Of a DNA stretch of 47,612 nt, positions 1-8,430 are shown in pieces (within the stretch, counting starts at the first letter, position 1; each line of letters starts with the position of its first letter). The DNA is taken from positions 1-47,612 of the forward strand of contig JALTBO010000136.1 in assembly GCA_027075275.1 (NCBI GenBank), read 5' to 3'. The notes under the pieces were generated by a model that saw only the letters and a program-made list of their open reading frames with translations, ran no database searches and was not told the DNA's origin. A program made the translations under genes and the position numbers. Source of the DNA: Desulfurobacteriaceae bacterium. Its GTDB lineage: Bacteria; Aquificota; Aquificia; Desulfurobacteriales; Desulfurobacteriaceae.

Positions 1-2
1 TG

Positions 3-293
3 AAGCTCCTTGACACTGTATACAGCTTGCTGTCTGGCATGGAATACAGAAAAGTAGTTGTAGAAGGGCACACAGACAACGTGGGTTCTGAAAAATACAA
101 CCTGAAGCTCTCTAAAGAGAGGGCACAGTCTGTTGCCAACTACCTGATAGCAAAGGGAATACCGAGAGAGAAGATAACAGTCGTTGGATACGGGGAAACA
201 AAACCCCTTTACCCCAACGACACACCGGAACACAGGGCTAAAAACAGGCGGGTTGAGATTAAGGTTTTGAAGGAGTGTAATAGGGGAAAGTAG
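3..293 (+). CDS. OmpA-family C-terminal domain protein (5' end outside window)
   Basis: This is the 3' part of a longer gene: the frame is open to the window edge, so the start is not visible. The translated part is an OmpA/Pal/MotB-type peptidoglycan-binding domain. It carries the signature GHTDNVGSEKYNLKLS, then a run of helix residues, then VVGYGETKP and the closing NRRVEI. In this family the domain binds diaminopimelate of peptidoglycan and anchors an outer-membrane or lipid-anchored protein. The stop TAG shares its last base with the GTG start of the next gene, so the two are probably co-transcribed. Whether the missing N-terminus is a beta-barrel, a lipoprotein or a repeat region cannot be told from here. 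Confidence 0.88.
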   Translation, partial: KLLDTVYSLLSGMEYRKVVVEGHTDNVGSEKYNLKLSKERAQSVANYLIAKGIPREKITVVGYGETKPLYPNDTPEHRAKNRRVEIKVLKECNRGK

Positions 294-529
294 TGGAGCT
301 CCGGGGCGTAGTTGAGATTACCCCTGGAGCCGTTTACTTAGTTATTAACCCGGAGTGCAAGTGCCGAAGGAGTTATAGGGTTTTTCCTGAAAGCGTCGCC
401 AGAAAACTCCTGAAGGAAGCAGGCAAAAGGAGGGGAGCTCCCCTAAAAATTAACGTTCTGGGCTGGCTCAAGAGAACTTCCCCCTGGAGCGGTTATATTT
501 ACGTTAAACAGTGGCAGGAGGAGAAGTGA
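293..529 (+). CDS. small conserved-looking hypothetical protein, 78 aa
   Basis: I do not recognise this protein. It starts at GTG, overlapping the preceding stop by one base (TAGTG), and its TGA overlaps the likely ATG of bioA (TGATG). It is therefore tightly placed in an operon, which supports it being real. It is basic, with a CKCRR motif near residues 22-26 and no membrane segment. Two GGAGCTCC octamers lie inside it, one at its very start and one at 434-441, read in different frames (Glu-Leu and Gly-Ala-Pro). The function is unknown. Confidence 0.6.
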   Translation: MELRGVVEITPGAVYLVINPECKCRRSYRVFPESVARKLLKEAGKRRGAPLKINVLGWLKRTSPWSGYIYVKQWQEEK

Positions 530-1881
530 TGGTCAGCCCGAAACAGCTGAAAGAGTGGGACAAAAAATTTGTCTGGCACCCCTTTACCCAGATGGCCGAG
601 TACGTAAAGCACGAACCCATTGTTATTGAAAGGGGAGAGGGGTGCTGGCTTATAGATACAGAAGGGAGAAGATACTTAGACGCCGTCGGTTCAATCTGGT
701 GCAACGTCCACGGCCATAACGTTAAGGAGCTAAACGAAGCACTCTGTGAGCAGGCGGGGAAGATTGCCCACTCAACACTCTTAGGTCTTGCAAACGTTCC
801 ATCAATTCTCCTTGCAAAGAAACTCGTTGAGATAACTCCAGAAGGTTTAAACCACGTCTTCTACTCAGATGACGGCTCAACGGCTATGGAAGTTGCTCTG
901 AAAATGGCCTACCAGTACTGGCAGTTAAAGGGAGAGAAAAAAAGAACAAAGTTTGTAAAGCTTGAGGAGGCCTACCACGGGGACACGATAGGCTCTGTAA
1001 GCATCGGAGGAATAGACCTCTTCCACTCAATATTCAGGGAGCTTATGTTCCAGACCTACAAAATCCCCGCCCCACACCCTTACAGGTTTCCCGGAACTCC
1101 CGAGGAGTGTAAGAACCACTCTTTGGAGAAGCTGGAAGAAGTTTTAAAAGAACACGGAGACGAAATTGCAGCGGTTGTTATGGAGCCGTTAGTTCAGGCT
1201 GCTGCTGGGATCATCGTCCATCCGGAGGGTTTTTTAAGGGGAGTGAGGGAGCTCTGCGACAGATACGGCGTTCTTCTCATTTTGGACGAGGTTGCAACTG
1301 GCTTTGGAAAGACCGGAAAGATGTTTGCCTGTGAGTGGGAAGGAGTAGTTCCAGACATTATGGCAGTCTCCAAGGGATTAACTGCAGGATACATGCCCCT
1401 TGCCGCAACTCTCGCAACAGATGAGGTTTACAGAGCTTTCTGGGGAGGGGACTACGGAAGCGGGAAAACATTTTTCCACGGCCATACGTTTACAGGGAAC
1501 CAGCTCGGCTGTGCAGTAGCACTTAAAAACATTGAGCTCTTTGAGAAAAAGGGGTGGCCTGAAGGACTAAAGGAGAAGATTGATTACCTCCACAGGAAGC
1601 TAAAGGAGGAGCTCTCCCCCCTCAAACACGTTGGAGATATAAGAGGAAAAGGTTTTATGGTTGGAGTTGAGCTGGTTAAAGATAAGGAGACGAAAGAGGG
1701 ATTCAGCTGGAAGGACGACGTTGGAAGGAGGGTTTCAAGGAGAATAATTGAGAAGGGAGTCTTCACAAGGCCTTTAGGACCGGTTCTTGTTATAATGCCG
1801 CCACTTGCAATAAGTAAAGAGGAGATTGATTTTATGGTTAAAACCTACAAAGACGCCATTGTTGAGGTTTTAGGAAATTGA
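529..1881 (+). CDS. bioA: adenosylmethionine-8-amino-7-oxononanoate aminotransferase
   Basis: This is a PLP-dependent class III aminotransferase of biotin synthesis, converting KAPA to DAPA with S-adenosylmethionine as amino donor. The N-terminal FVWHPFTQM is typical of BioA. The class III core DEVATGFGKTGKMFACE precedes SKGLTAGY, whose Lys (about residue 282) should bind PLP. FFHGHTFTGN follows. I choose the ATG at 529 over an in-frame GTG at 511, because AGGAGG at about 516-521 is correctly spaced for 529 and gives a TGATG junction with the gene before. The length, 450 residues, is normal. No other biotin genes are in the window. Confidence 0.95.
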   Translation: MVSPKQLKEWDKKFVWHPFTQMAEYVKHEPIVIERGEGCWLIDTEGRRYLDAVGSIWCNVHGHNVKELNEALCEQAGKIAHSTLLGLANVPSILLAKKLVEITPEGLNHVFYSDDGSTAMEVALKMAYQYWQLKGEKKRTKFVKLEEAYHGDTIGSVSIGGIDLFHSIFRELMFQTYKIPAPHPYRFPGTPEECKNHSLEKLEEVLKEHGDEIAAVVMEPLVQAAAGIIVHPEGFLRGVRELCDRYGVLLILDEVATGFGKTGKMFACEWEGVVPDIMAVSKGLTAGYMPLAATLATDEVYRAFWGGDYGSGKTFFHGHTFTGNQLGCAVALKNIELFEKKGWPEGLKEKIDYLHRKLKEELSPLKHVGDIRGKGFMVGVELVKDKETKEGFSWKDDVGRRVSRRIIEKGVFTRPLGPVLVIMPPLAISKEEIDFMVKTYKDAIVEVLGN

Positions 1882-2258
1882 GTCCGAACGTTTTCCTCTT
1901 TAAGTTCTGGGGGTGGCTTCTTACACTTGTCTGCGGAACCTATATTCTGAGGCCTTCAATCTGTAAACGAATCTTAACAATGATGGAGGATGACCGGTTT
2001 GTCATAGTAACCGGCTGGTTTTCTCTTATTTTGGGAGTTGGAACGGCGGTGGGGAGCTCGGTAGCTCCCCTTAAACTTTTAGGAATTGCATTTACAACCA
2101 GCGGGCTTCTAAGACTCTCTTTTCCCAGTAGAATGGCCCCTGTAAGCCGATTTCTTAAAGAGAGGCCCTATATTCCTCTTTTTATCTCCTTGATAGGCTT
2201 TCTTATCGGAATTTACTTCATTATAGCTGTTGGCAACCATCCTCCTCAGGGCTTTTAA
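1878..2258 (+). CDS. small integral membrane protein, 126 aa
   Basis: The gene starts at TTG overlapping the bioA stop (TTGA), a coupling pattern common in this window. It encodes a hydrophobic protein with about four membrane segments, separated by short polar loops such as RPSICKR and SRFLKERP. No catalytic motif is visible and I cannot assign a family. Its last 38 bases overlap the 3' end of the convergent universal stress gene. A perfect 8-bp stem with a CGGT loop (2051-2070) lies inside the coding region and contains the GAGCTC core seen throughout the window. Confidence 0.6.
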   Translation: MSPNVFLFKFWGWLLTLVCGTYILRPSICKRILTMMEDDRFVIVTGWFSLILGVGTAVGSSVAPLKLLGIAFTTSGLLRLSFPSRMAPVSRFLKERPYIPLFISLIGFLIGIYFIIAVGNHPPQGF

Positions 2259-2712
2259 CAACAAGAACAGGAGAGTCAACGGCTTTTATGATGTCAAGAA
2301 CTTTACCCACTCTGAAGAATGAGAGGGATTCGTCTGTTATACCGAGGGCAACAAGCTTGATTCCATACTCCTTAGAGTAGTAGCCAATTGTTTCGTCAAG
2401 CTCGCCGGGAATCATAACAACACGCGTTTTAATCCCGTTCTCCTCAAACTCCTCTGCAATCTCTTTCATCTTCTCAAATATTCTTTTGAGGCCATCAACG
2501 TAACCGTCGTCTATGGCTCCCCTTAAAGCCTCTATCTTGTCCTCTGAGTCGTACTCCTCTTTTGCAACAAACCCCCACTCAGAGGGAAGGAGAACGTAGA
2601 GCATGTGAACCTCTTTACACCCGGCCTCTTTCAGTTTCAAAATGTAGGGCTTAACTCCTAAACTGGCCTTCCTCATATCAAAGGGGTAGAGAACCTTCTC
2701 AAAGAGCATCAC
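2221..2712 (-). CDS. UspA-like universal stress protein, degenerate nucleotide site
   Basis: The fold pattern is that of the universal stress protein family: an N-terminal strand LFEKVLYPFD, a middle helix region, then RVVMIPGELDETI and the closing strand SPVLVVKS. The usual ATP-binding signature G-x2-G-x9-G-(S/T) is not intact: the equivalent stretch is LGITDESLSFFRVGKVLDII. It therefore probably does not bind ATP as its neighbour does. Its start overlaps the end of the second usp gene by four bases (ATGA type), so the two are translationally coupled and may form a heterodimer. Its 3' end overlaps the convergent membrane protein gene. Confidence 0.8.
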   Translation of the reverse strand: MMLFEKVLYPFDMRKASLGVKPYILKLKEAGCKEVHMLYVLLPSEWGFVAKEEYDSEDKIEALRGAIDDGYVDGLKRIFEKMKEIAEEFEENGIKTRVVMIPGELDETIGYYSKEYGIKLVALGITDESLSFFRVGKVLDIIKAVDSPVLVVKSPEEDGCQQL

Positions 2713-3182
2713 TCCTCCTCCCTTCTCTTAACTATTAGAACTGGACACTCTGCGTTCCTGATTACATCTGTTGAAACGCTACCTAAAAGAATTTCTGTTA
2801 GTAAACCCTTCCCGTGAGCTCCCATAACGATAAGCCTCACTTTTTCCTGTTTAGCTACTTCAACAATTTGTTTAGGAATATTCCCATACTTCAGGTAGAG
2901 TTTCACGTTTAAACCTTCATCTTCAAGTATTTTCTTAACAGCCTCAAGTCTTTCAATCAGTGAAGTTACATACTCCTGGTCTACCTCAGGAAGTATCTTA
3001 TAAAGCTCCTTCTCGTTTAAAAGGTCGGCCCCTTCAGGGAGCTCTATTGAGAGATCATCAACAACGTGAACAACAACAACCTCTTTTTCCCCCGCCTCTT
3101 TCAGCTTTTTAACGTAGTCTAACGCAACCTCTGCAAGGGGCGAGAAGTCTGTTGAGTAAAGGGTCTTCTCAAAAAGGGGCAT
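2709..3182 (-). CDS. UspA-like universal stress protein, ATP-binding type
   Basis: This single-domain universal stress protein has 157 residues, the normal length. The nucleotide motif is intact: Gly121-x2-Gly124-x9-Gly134-Ser135 in GAHGKGLLTEILLGSVS, followed by the dimer strand CPVLIVKR. Family members bind ATP and aid survival under stress or growth arrest; the substrate or partner is not predictable. It is the upstream gene of a coupled usp pair. Only about ten bases separate its start from the end of the PP-loop gene, so the three probably share a transcript. Confidence 0.88.
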   Translation of the reverse strand: MPLFEKTLYSTDFSPLAEVALDYVKKLKEAGEKEVVVVHVVDDLSIELPEGADLLNEKELYKILPEVDQEYVTSLIERLEAVKKILEDEGLNVKLYLKYGNIPKQIVEVAKQEKVRLIVMGAHGKGLLTEILLGSVSTDVIRNAECPVLIVKRREEE

Positions 3183-3192
3183 CTCTCCCTCC

Positions 3193-4182
3193 TTATCCCG
3201 TTATAGAGAACTCTTTTAAATCAAATATCGGCTGAACTGTAAGTTCTGTTAATAGTTTACCACCTCTGTAAACAGCTATCTTTACCTCTTTTTCGTTCCT
3301 GGCATCTGAATAACGGGCAACAATTCCTCCTGCCTTCTTTAAAACCTCATCGGAAGGCTCATTCCTGCACATTAAAAGGGCAGTTGGAGAGGGAACATCA
3401 GGAACAGTTATTAGGTAGTCTCCTTCTTTTGCAATCTCCCTTATCCTTCTGTTCTCCTCCCTATTCCTTCCAACTATCAGCTTACAGCCGTTGACCCTGA
3501 AGTGGCGGCCAATTTTTAGGAGTTTTACGTTCTCCCAACTAAGCTCGTCGTGTTCCATTAAATCTCTAACTTTTCTGGCAAACGAGGACTCTGTTAAAAG
3601 ACAGCCGCCGGCGGGGGTGGGGAGCTCCCTCTCGTTAAGCCCCAACTTCTTTAAGATTTCAGGGTATCTTTTCCTTGAGCGCCCCTTAAGATCCAAAAGT
3701 TTTTCCCTGTCTACAATCCCCTTCTCCTCGTAAACCGTTGGAGGGAGGAGTTTTCCAGAAAGGGGCCTCAAAACCTGCCTCTTTAAACCGGCAAGCTTCT
3801 CTATTGCGTTAAAGGCATCCTTCCTCTGAGACATAGGCCTCTGACCTAATACTTCACCTGTTGCAAGGAGAGCTCCCTCCTCTGCCACCTCTTTTAGTTT
3901 CTTCAGCATATAGGCTTTACAGTCTATACAGGGATTTAAATTCTTCCCGTAGCCGTAAACGGGGTTTTTCAGCATCTCCAAGTAGTCCTCTCCGGCTTTA
4001 ACAACTTTAAGCTCAATTCCTATCCTATCTGCAAGTTCCTTTACCTTTTTAACGTCTTTTTCAAATAGGGGAGAAGTTATGTGAACTCCAACAACATGAA
4101 AACCTAAACGTTTCAGGAGCTCTGCAGCTATAAGGCTGTCAAGACCTCCAGAAAAGAGGAGGTAAGCTCTCTTCCTCTCCAT
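3193..4182 (-). CDS. PP-loop ATP pyrophosphatase, MnmA/ThiI-like (tRNA thiolation type)
   Basis: An N-terminal adenylating PP-loop, SGGLDS (residues 11-16), opens the protein. A CIDCK motif and a GEVLGQRPMSQ segment follow, resembling tRNA thiouridylases and their relatives. The C-terminal half (VGRNREENRRIREIA to PSPTALL) looks like the small domain often paired with such ATPases in bacteria annotated as TrmU-like proteins. I choose the ATG at 4182 over a GTG two codons upstream, because the AAAGGAG ribosome site touches that GTG and is well spaced for the ATG. A role in tRNA or cofactor sulfuration is inferred; the exact substrate is unknown. Confidence 0.75.
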   Translation of the reverse strand: MERKRAYLLFSGGLDSLIAAELLKRLGFHVVGVHITSPLFEKDVKKVKELADRIGIELKVVKAGEDYLEMLKNPVYGYGKNLNPCIDCKAYMLKKLKEVAEEGALLATGEVLGQRPMSQRKDAFNAIEKLAGLKRQVLRPLSGKLLPPTVYEEKGIVDREKLLDLKGRSRKRYPEILKKLGLNERELPTPAGGCLLTESSFARKVRDLMEHDELSWENVKLLKIGRHFRVNGCKLIVGRNREENRRIREIAKEGDYLITVPDVPSPTALLMCRNEPSDEVLKKAGGIVARYSDARNEKEVKIAVYRGGKLLTELTVQPIFDLKEFSITG

Positions 4183-4201
4183 AGACACTCCTTTCTGTTA
4201 G

Positions 4202-4214
4202 CTTTAATTTAAAG
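4202..4214. promoter_or_regulatory. 13-bp palindrome in the divergent PP-loop/HPF intergenic gap
   Basis: CTTTAATTTAAAG is a perfect inverted repeat with a single central base, in the roughly 60-base gap between two divergent genes. It could be an operator or simply AT-rich promoter DNA. No convincing -35/-10 pair was found in this gap. Confidence 0.25.
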
Positions 4215-4242
4215 TTAAGAGACAAAAGAAAAGGAGGAAGGG

Positions 4243-4806
4243 ATGGCACAGCTAAAACTCAACCTCATCGGCCACGGAATTGACCTCACAGGGGCAATCA
4301 AGAATACCCTAGAGGAAAAGTTTAAGAGGCTTGAAAAGTATTTAGGAGATGACGACAGAAGGGAGGTGTTTGCAGACGTAATCGTCAACAAAGAAAAATA
4401 CAGGGCGTCTGTTGAAATCGTCATCTACAACGTCTTTGACCACACGTTAAGGATCAAGAAGGAGACTGACGACCTCTACACTGCCGTTGACTACGTTGTT
4501 GACGCTGCAGAAAAACAGCTGAGAAGACTCAAAGATAAAGTAAAAACCGCAGGGAAGAAGGAAGCTCAGAAGTCTAAGAGGATGATGACTGTTGTTGAGG
4601 AAGAGGTTGTTGAAAAACCCATAGAGATTATTGAAGTTGAACCGGAGCTCTATAAACCAATCTCTGTTGAGGATGCAGTTGTTAAGCTCCTTGGATCAAA
4701 CAGGGAGTTTGTTGTTTTCTGCAACGTTGAAACGGGAAACGCAGCAGTTGTCTACAAAAGGAAGGACGGAAACGTTGGCCTGATAGAGATGCCAGCCTGC
4801 AAGTGA
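4243..4806 (+). CDS. hpf: long-form ribosome hibernation promoting factor
   Basis: The N-terminal domain (about residues 1-105) is the HPF/RaiA sigma-54-modulation fold: LIGHGIDLTGAIKNTLEEKF, then ADVIVNKEKYRASVEIVI and DDLYTAVDYVVDAAEKQLRRLKD. A charged linker leads to a C-terminal dimerisation domain (about 135-187: KPISVEDAVVKLLGSNREFVVF to GNVGLIEMP). The long form joins two 70S ribosomes into inactive 100S particles in starved cells. The strong ribosome site AAGGAGGAAGGG precedes ATG 4243. The old 'sigma-54 modulation protein' name is historical. Confidence 0.93.
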   Translation: MAQLKLNLIGHGIDLTGAIKNTLEEKFKRLEKYLGDDDRREVFADVIVNKEKYRASVEIVIYNVFDHTLRIKKETDDLYTAVDYVVDAAEKQLRRLKDKVKTAGKKEAQKSKRMMTVVEEEVVEKPIEIIEVEPELYKPISVEDAVVKLLGSNREFVVFCNVETGNAAVVYKRKDGNVGLIEMPACK

Positions 4807-4824
4807 ACCTAAAGGAGAAGGGTA

Positions 4825-5364
4825 ATGAGCTTAGCAGAGAAATACTTACCAAACTACACTGTTAATGATTACCTGCAGTGGGAGGGAGATTGGGAGTTGA
4901 TAGAGGGAGTTCCATACGCAATGGCTCCCTCTCCTGTCTGGAAACACCAAAGGATTGTAAGTCTTCTGGTAAGAAAAATTGACGAACAGCTTGAGAACTG
5001 TTCTGCAGACTGCCAGATCTCTCAGGAAGTTGACTGGATAGTTAGCGAAAATACTGTTGTAAGACCAGACGTTGTAGTGGTTTGCGGAAAAGTTGAAGAC
5101 TTTATTAAAACTACTCCACAAGTTATCTTTGAAGTTGTTTCAAAATCTACGGCAATAAGAGACGAGCAGCTGAAGTTTGAGCTTTACGAGAGGGAGAAAG
5201 TCAAATACTACGGCCTGGTCTACCCAAACTTGAAAAAGATGAGGGTATTCAAGCTCACCAACAACAGGTATGAGAAGGTCTTTGACTCAGACAGAGGTAG
5301 TTTTAGATTTGACCTGGAGTGTCCATTTACTGTAAACCTTGACTACCTGTGGAAAAGAATTTAA
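4825..5364 (+). CDS. Uma2-family putative endonuclease (PD-(D/E)XK fold)
   Basis: This is a Uma2/DUF820-type protein of 179 residues. It shows VTWEGDWELIEGVPYAMAPSP-like N-terminal features (here WEGDWELIEGVPYAM), the H-x-R-I-V-S-L-L helix, RPDVVVVC with the active Asp, and the E-V-S-K segment in IFEVVSKSTAIRD, followed by a YGLVYPN strand. The family is a restriction-endonuclease-like fold, very numerous in cyanobacteria and some thermophiles, whose biological role is unresolved. It lies 18 bases after hpf and may be co-transcribed with it. Confidence 0.82.
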   Translation: MSLAEKYLPNYTVNDYLQWEGDWELIEGVPYAMAPSPVWKHQRIVSLLVRKIDEQLENCSADCQISQEVDWIVSENTVVRPDVVVVCGKVEDFIKTTPQVIFEVVSKSTAIRDEQLKFELYEREKVKYYGLVYPNLKKMRVFKLTNNRYEKVFDSDRGSFRFDLECPFTVNLDYLWKRI

Positions 5365-5365
5365 A

Positions 5366-5388
5366 GGGAGGGAGTTTCCCTCCCCGTT
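5366..5388. terminator. hairpin terminator between convergent Uma2 and lepA genes
   Basis: GGGAGGG (5366-5372) pairs perfectly with CCCTCCC (5378-5384) around the loop AGTTT. It sits in the 23-base gap between two convergent genes, so it can serve both strands. The plus-strand tail is CGTTTAAT and the minus-strand tail TTTAA, so the U-tracts are short. Confidence 0.65.
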
Positions 5389-7184
5389 TAATCAACCTTT
5401 AGAACTGCTAAAAACGCTTCCTGGGGAACTTCAACTTTCCCTAGCATCTTCATTCTCTTCTTACCCTCTTTCTGCTTTTCAAGGAGCTTTTTCTTCCTTG
5501 TAACGTCTCCGCCGTAGCACTTAGCAAGAACGTCTTTCCTTAAAGCCTTAACGTTTGAACGGGCAATAATCTTGTTCCCTATTGCAGCCTGAATTGCAAC
5601 CTCAAAGAGCTGCCTTGGAATTATCTCCTTCAGCTTGTCAACTAACTGTCTTCCCCTCTGGTAGGCCTTATCCTTGTGGACGATTACAGAAAGGGCATCA
5701 ACAGGCTTTCCGTTTATCAGTATGTCAAGCTTTACAAGGTCTGAAGGTTTGTAGCCTGCAAACTCGTAGTCAAAGGAGGCGTAGCCACGGGAGACAGACT
5801 TAAGCTTATCAAAGAAGTCAAAGAGAATCTCAGAAAGGGGCATATCGTAGCGGAGCTCCACCCTCTGCTGGTCTAAGTAGGTAAAACCGGTCTGTATTCC
5901 CCTCCTATCCTGACAGAGCTGCATTATGGGACCAACGTAGTCTGCCGGGGTGATGATTGAGGCTGAGATGTAGGGCTCCTCAATTCTCTCAATTTTCTCA
6001 GGAGGCGGCATCTCAGCAGGGTTCTGAACCTCTTTAACCGAGCCGTCTTTCATGTAAACTTTGTAAACAACACTCGGAGCTGTAGCTATCAGGTTGAGCC
6101 CAAACTCCCTCTCAAGCCTCTCCTTTATAACTTCCATGTGGAGAAGACCTAAAAATCCGCACCTGAAACCAAAACCTAAAGCCGCAGAGGTTTCAGGCTC
6201 AAAGAAGAGTGCCGCGTCGTTGAGCTTTAACTTTTCCAGTGCCTCTTTCAGGTTCTCATAGTCATCTGAGTCAACGGGGTATAAACCTGCAAATACCATC
6301 GGCTTGGCAGGTCTGAATCCGGGGCAGGGCTCATCTGTCGGGTTCTCTGCATCGGTTATCGTATCTCCAACCTGAGTATCCTCAATGTTCTTAATGTTTG
6401 CAGCTATCCAGCCAACCTCTCCGGCAGAGAGCTCCTCTGTCTTAACCATATTGGGAGACTGTGTTCCAACCTCAACAACCTCAAACTCCTTATCGTTAGA
6501 CATAAGCTTTATTCTCATTCCCGGCTTTATCTTCCCGTCAAAAACCCTGATAAAGGGAATAACCCCCTTGTAGTTATCGTAGAAAGAGTCAAAGATGAGG
6601 GCCTTTAGAGGCTTTTCAGGGTCTCCTGAAGGTGGAGGAACCCTTTTAACTATCGCTTCTAAAATCTCCTTTATCCCGATTCCCTCCTTTGCAGAGGCTA
6701 AGATGGCCTCGTCTGGGTCTAAGCCTAAAACCTCTGCAATCTGTTCTTTAACCCACTCAGGGTTTGCGCTTGGAAGGTCTATCTTGTTGATAACCGGGAT
6801 AATCTCAAGGCCGGCGTCTAAGGCCAAGAAGAAGTTTGCAATGGTCTGTGCCTCTATTCCCTGGGTTGCGTCAATAACAAGGAGAGCTCCCTCACAGGCA
6901 GACAAACTCCTTGAAACCTCGTATGTAAAGTCAACGTGGCCGGGAGTGTCAATAAGGTGCATTGTGTAGATCTTACCGTCGTCTGCCTTATACTTCATCC
7001 TAACGGCGTTGAGCTTTATCGTGATACCCCTTTCCCTCTCAAGCTCTAAAGTGTCAAGCATCTGTTCTTTTAGTTCTCTCTTAGAGACAGTCCCCGTATA
7101 TTCCAATAACCTGTCTGCCAGGGTAGACTTTCCGTGGTCTATGTGGGCAATAATGCAGAAGTTCCTTATAAGCTCCTGGTTCAT
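5388..7184 (-). CDS. lepA: elongation factor 4 (back-translocating GTPase LepA)
   Basis: This is a translational GTPase with G1 [10 protein letters not shown]3 DTPGHVDF and G4 NKIDLP. The C-terminus is specific to LepA, including [54 protein letters not shown] and the closing [11 protein letters not shown]. It acts on stalled ribosomes and assists translation or ribosome assembly under stress. The 598-residue length is normal. The ATG is preceded by GGAGAGG. It lies downstream of thiD on the same strand with a gap of about 35 bases. Confidence 0.98.
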   Translation of the reverse strand: MNQELIRNFCIIAHIDHGKSTLADRLLEYTGTVSKRELKEQMLDTLELERERGITIKLNAVRMKYKADDGKIYTMHLIDTPGHVDFTYEVSRSLSACEGALLVIDATQGIEAQTIANFFLALDAGLEIIPVINKIDLPSANPEWVKEQIAEVLGLDPDEAILASAKEGIGIKEILEAIVKRVPPPSGDPEKPLKALIFDSFYDNYKGVIPFIRVFDGKIKPGMRIKLMSNDKEFEVVEVGTQSPNMVKTEELSAGEVGWIAANIKNIEDTQVGDTITDAENPTDEPCPGFRPAKPMVFAGLYPVDSDDYENLKEALEKLKLNDAALFFEPETSAALGFGFRCGFLGLLHMEVIKERLEREFGLNLIATAPSVVYKVYMKDGSVKEVQNPAEMPPPEKIERIEEPYISASIITPADYVGPIMQLCQDRRGIQTGFTYLDQQRVELRYDMPLSEILFDFFDKLKSVSRGYASFDYEFAGYKPSDLVKLDILINGKPVDALSVIVHKDKAYQRGRQLVDKLKEIIPRQLFEVAIQAAIGNKIIARSNVKALRKDVLAKCYGGDVTRKKKLLEKQKEGKKRMKMLGKVEVPQEAFLAVLKVD

Positions 7185-7219
7185 CTAACCTCTCCAGAAG
7201 GTTTTTAAGAAATATAGGC

Positions 7220-7930
7220 CTAAAGTGAAGGGTAGAGCTGGGGAGCTCCCTCTATTTCAAAAGCACTTCTCCTGTATTCCGTTATAAAGTCAACAGCCTC
7301 TCTGAAAGCCTCCTTTAAACCGAGTCCCTTGGCAAGTAAAGCCGTAAGGGCAGAAGAGAAGGCACACCCCGTTCCCCTAACAACCCTGTTGTCTCTCTCA
7401 TGGCAAACTCTGTCAATCTCCCTTCCGTTAACAAAGAGAACATCGCAAATCCTATCACCGTAAGGCCAGCCTTTAACAATAAAAGTTTTTCTTTTCAAGA
7501 ACTCCTCGATCTTCAAGAACTCGGTATAGTTGGGAGTAATAAGTGTTGAAACATTTAAAATAGGTTTAATAGTATCCACCTTTTCAACAAAAGAGACACC
7601 AAAGGTTGGCGAAAGGACAGGGTCAAAGACGACAGGAACAGAGAGGGAGGAGATAATTTCCGAAATCTCCTCATTTACACTCCTCTCCCTATGGGGTATT
7701 CCAACCTTTACCCCTTCAGGGGAAAAGTCTTCAAGAACCGTTTTAAGCTGAGAGAGAAGAAACGAACCCTCAACAAAACTTAAACCTTTCACTCCTTTCG
7801 TATTCTGAACCGTATTAACAGTAACAACAGCTCCTCCCAAAAAACCAAAATAGCTGAAAGTTCTCACATCTCTCAAAACCCCCGCCCCTCCGGTCGGATC
7901 AAAACCTGCAACACTTAGAAGAAACCCCAT
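7220..7930 (-). CDS. thiD: hydroxymethylpyrimidine (phosphate) kinase, ThiD-like
   Basis: This is a ribokinase-fold kinase of thiamine synthesis that phosphorylates HMP and HMP-P. The N-terminal SVAGFDPTGGAGVLRD is the ThiD signature. VFDPVLSP and TLITPNYTEF follow, and VRGTGCAFSSALTALLAKG is the anion-hole/catalytic-base motif. I choose the ATG at 7930 over a TTG four codons upstream, because GGAGAG overlaps that TTG and is well placed for the ATG. At about 236 residues it is slightly shorter than typical (about 260). The sequence is divergent, so a related pyridoxine kinase role is not excluded. Confidence 0.85.
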   Translation of the reverse strand: MGFLLSVAGFDPTGGAGVLRDVRTFSYFGFLGGAVVTVNTVQNTKGVKGLSFVEGSFLLSQLKTVLEDFSPEGVKVGIPHRERSVNEEISEIISSLSVPVVFDPVLSPTFGVSFVEKVDTIKPILNVSTLITPNYTEFLKIEEFLKRKTFIVKGWPYGDRICDVLFVNGREIDRVCHERDNRVVRGTGCAFSSALTALLAKGLGLKEAFREAVDFITEYRRSAFEIEGAPQLYPSL

Positions 7931-7980
7931 AGTTCTCTCCAAATATTGTAAGATACCGCTTAAACCTTAACGGAGCTGCT

Positions 7981-8430
7981 ATGAAAGAGAAAAATATTCC
8001 GTTAGTAGCTTTTATTGAAGTAGAGGGAAAAAAACTTCCCGTTAAAAACTGGTCTGAAAAAGGCTGCACTCTCAACTCCTTCCCAGAGGAACTAAAAGCA
8101 AAACCATGGAATATTGGAAACTTTATCATTCCATTTGAGGGATTTGATTTAGTAATCAGAGATATCCGTCTTGAAATTGAGGAGGACCCTTCAGGAGTGA
8201 AATGCCACTTCAGATATTTACCGTATGAGCAGGAAAATACGCTTAAATCTGTAATAAATATGTACCATATGGGTCAGATATTCTCAATAGAGAACTTATT
8301 TAATGTAATAAGAAAAGAGAAAACAAAAGTTGGGAAGATAGAGGAGAAGAAAGGAAATCCCCTCCTTCCCCTAATCACAGGTATTGTTCTGGGAATTTTA
8401 ATCACATACTTCATTTTTAAAGTTTTGTAA
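7981..8430 (+). CDS. tail-anchored protein with PilZ-like N-terminal domain
   Basis: This 149-residue protein has a soluble N-terminal part (about 1-105) and one C-terminal membrane helix (about 127-147: PLLPLITGIVLGILITYFIF), so it should be a tail-anchored inner-membrane protein facing the cytoplasm. The segment VKNWSEKGCTL resembles the second PilZ motif (D/N-x-S-x2-G), but the RxxxR motif that binds c-di-GMP is not evident. It is convergent with, and overlaps by 14 bases, the polysaccharide exporter gene. That neighbourhood fits a regulator of exopolysaccharide export. The PilZ call is tentative. Confidence 0.5.
   Translation: MKEKNIPLVAFIEVEGKKLPVKNWSEKGCTLNSFPEELKAKPWNIGNFIIPFEGFDLVIRDIRLEIEEDPSGVKCHFRYLPYEQENTLKSVINMYHMGQIFSIENLFNVIRKEKTKVGKIEEKKGNPLLPLITGIVLGILITYFIFKVL

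Noticed and set aside
504-704. 66-codon minus-strand frame overlapping the bioA start
   Set aside because: It lies opposite the conserved BioA N-terminus and lacks a ribosome site or recognisable domain.
4243-4806. Sigma-54 modulation protein as evidence for local sigma-54 control
   Set aside because: This is a historical name for HPF; the protein acts on ribosomes, not on RNA polymerase.
6595-6969. 124-codon plus-strand frame inside lepA
   Set aside because: Antisense to the conserved LepA GTPase domain; composition is that of a reversed coding frame.
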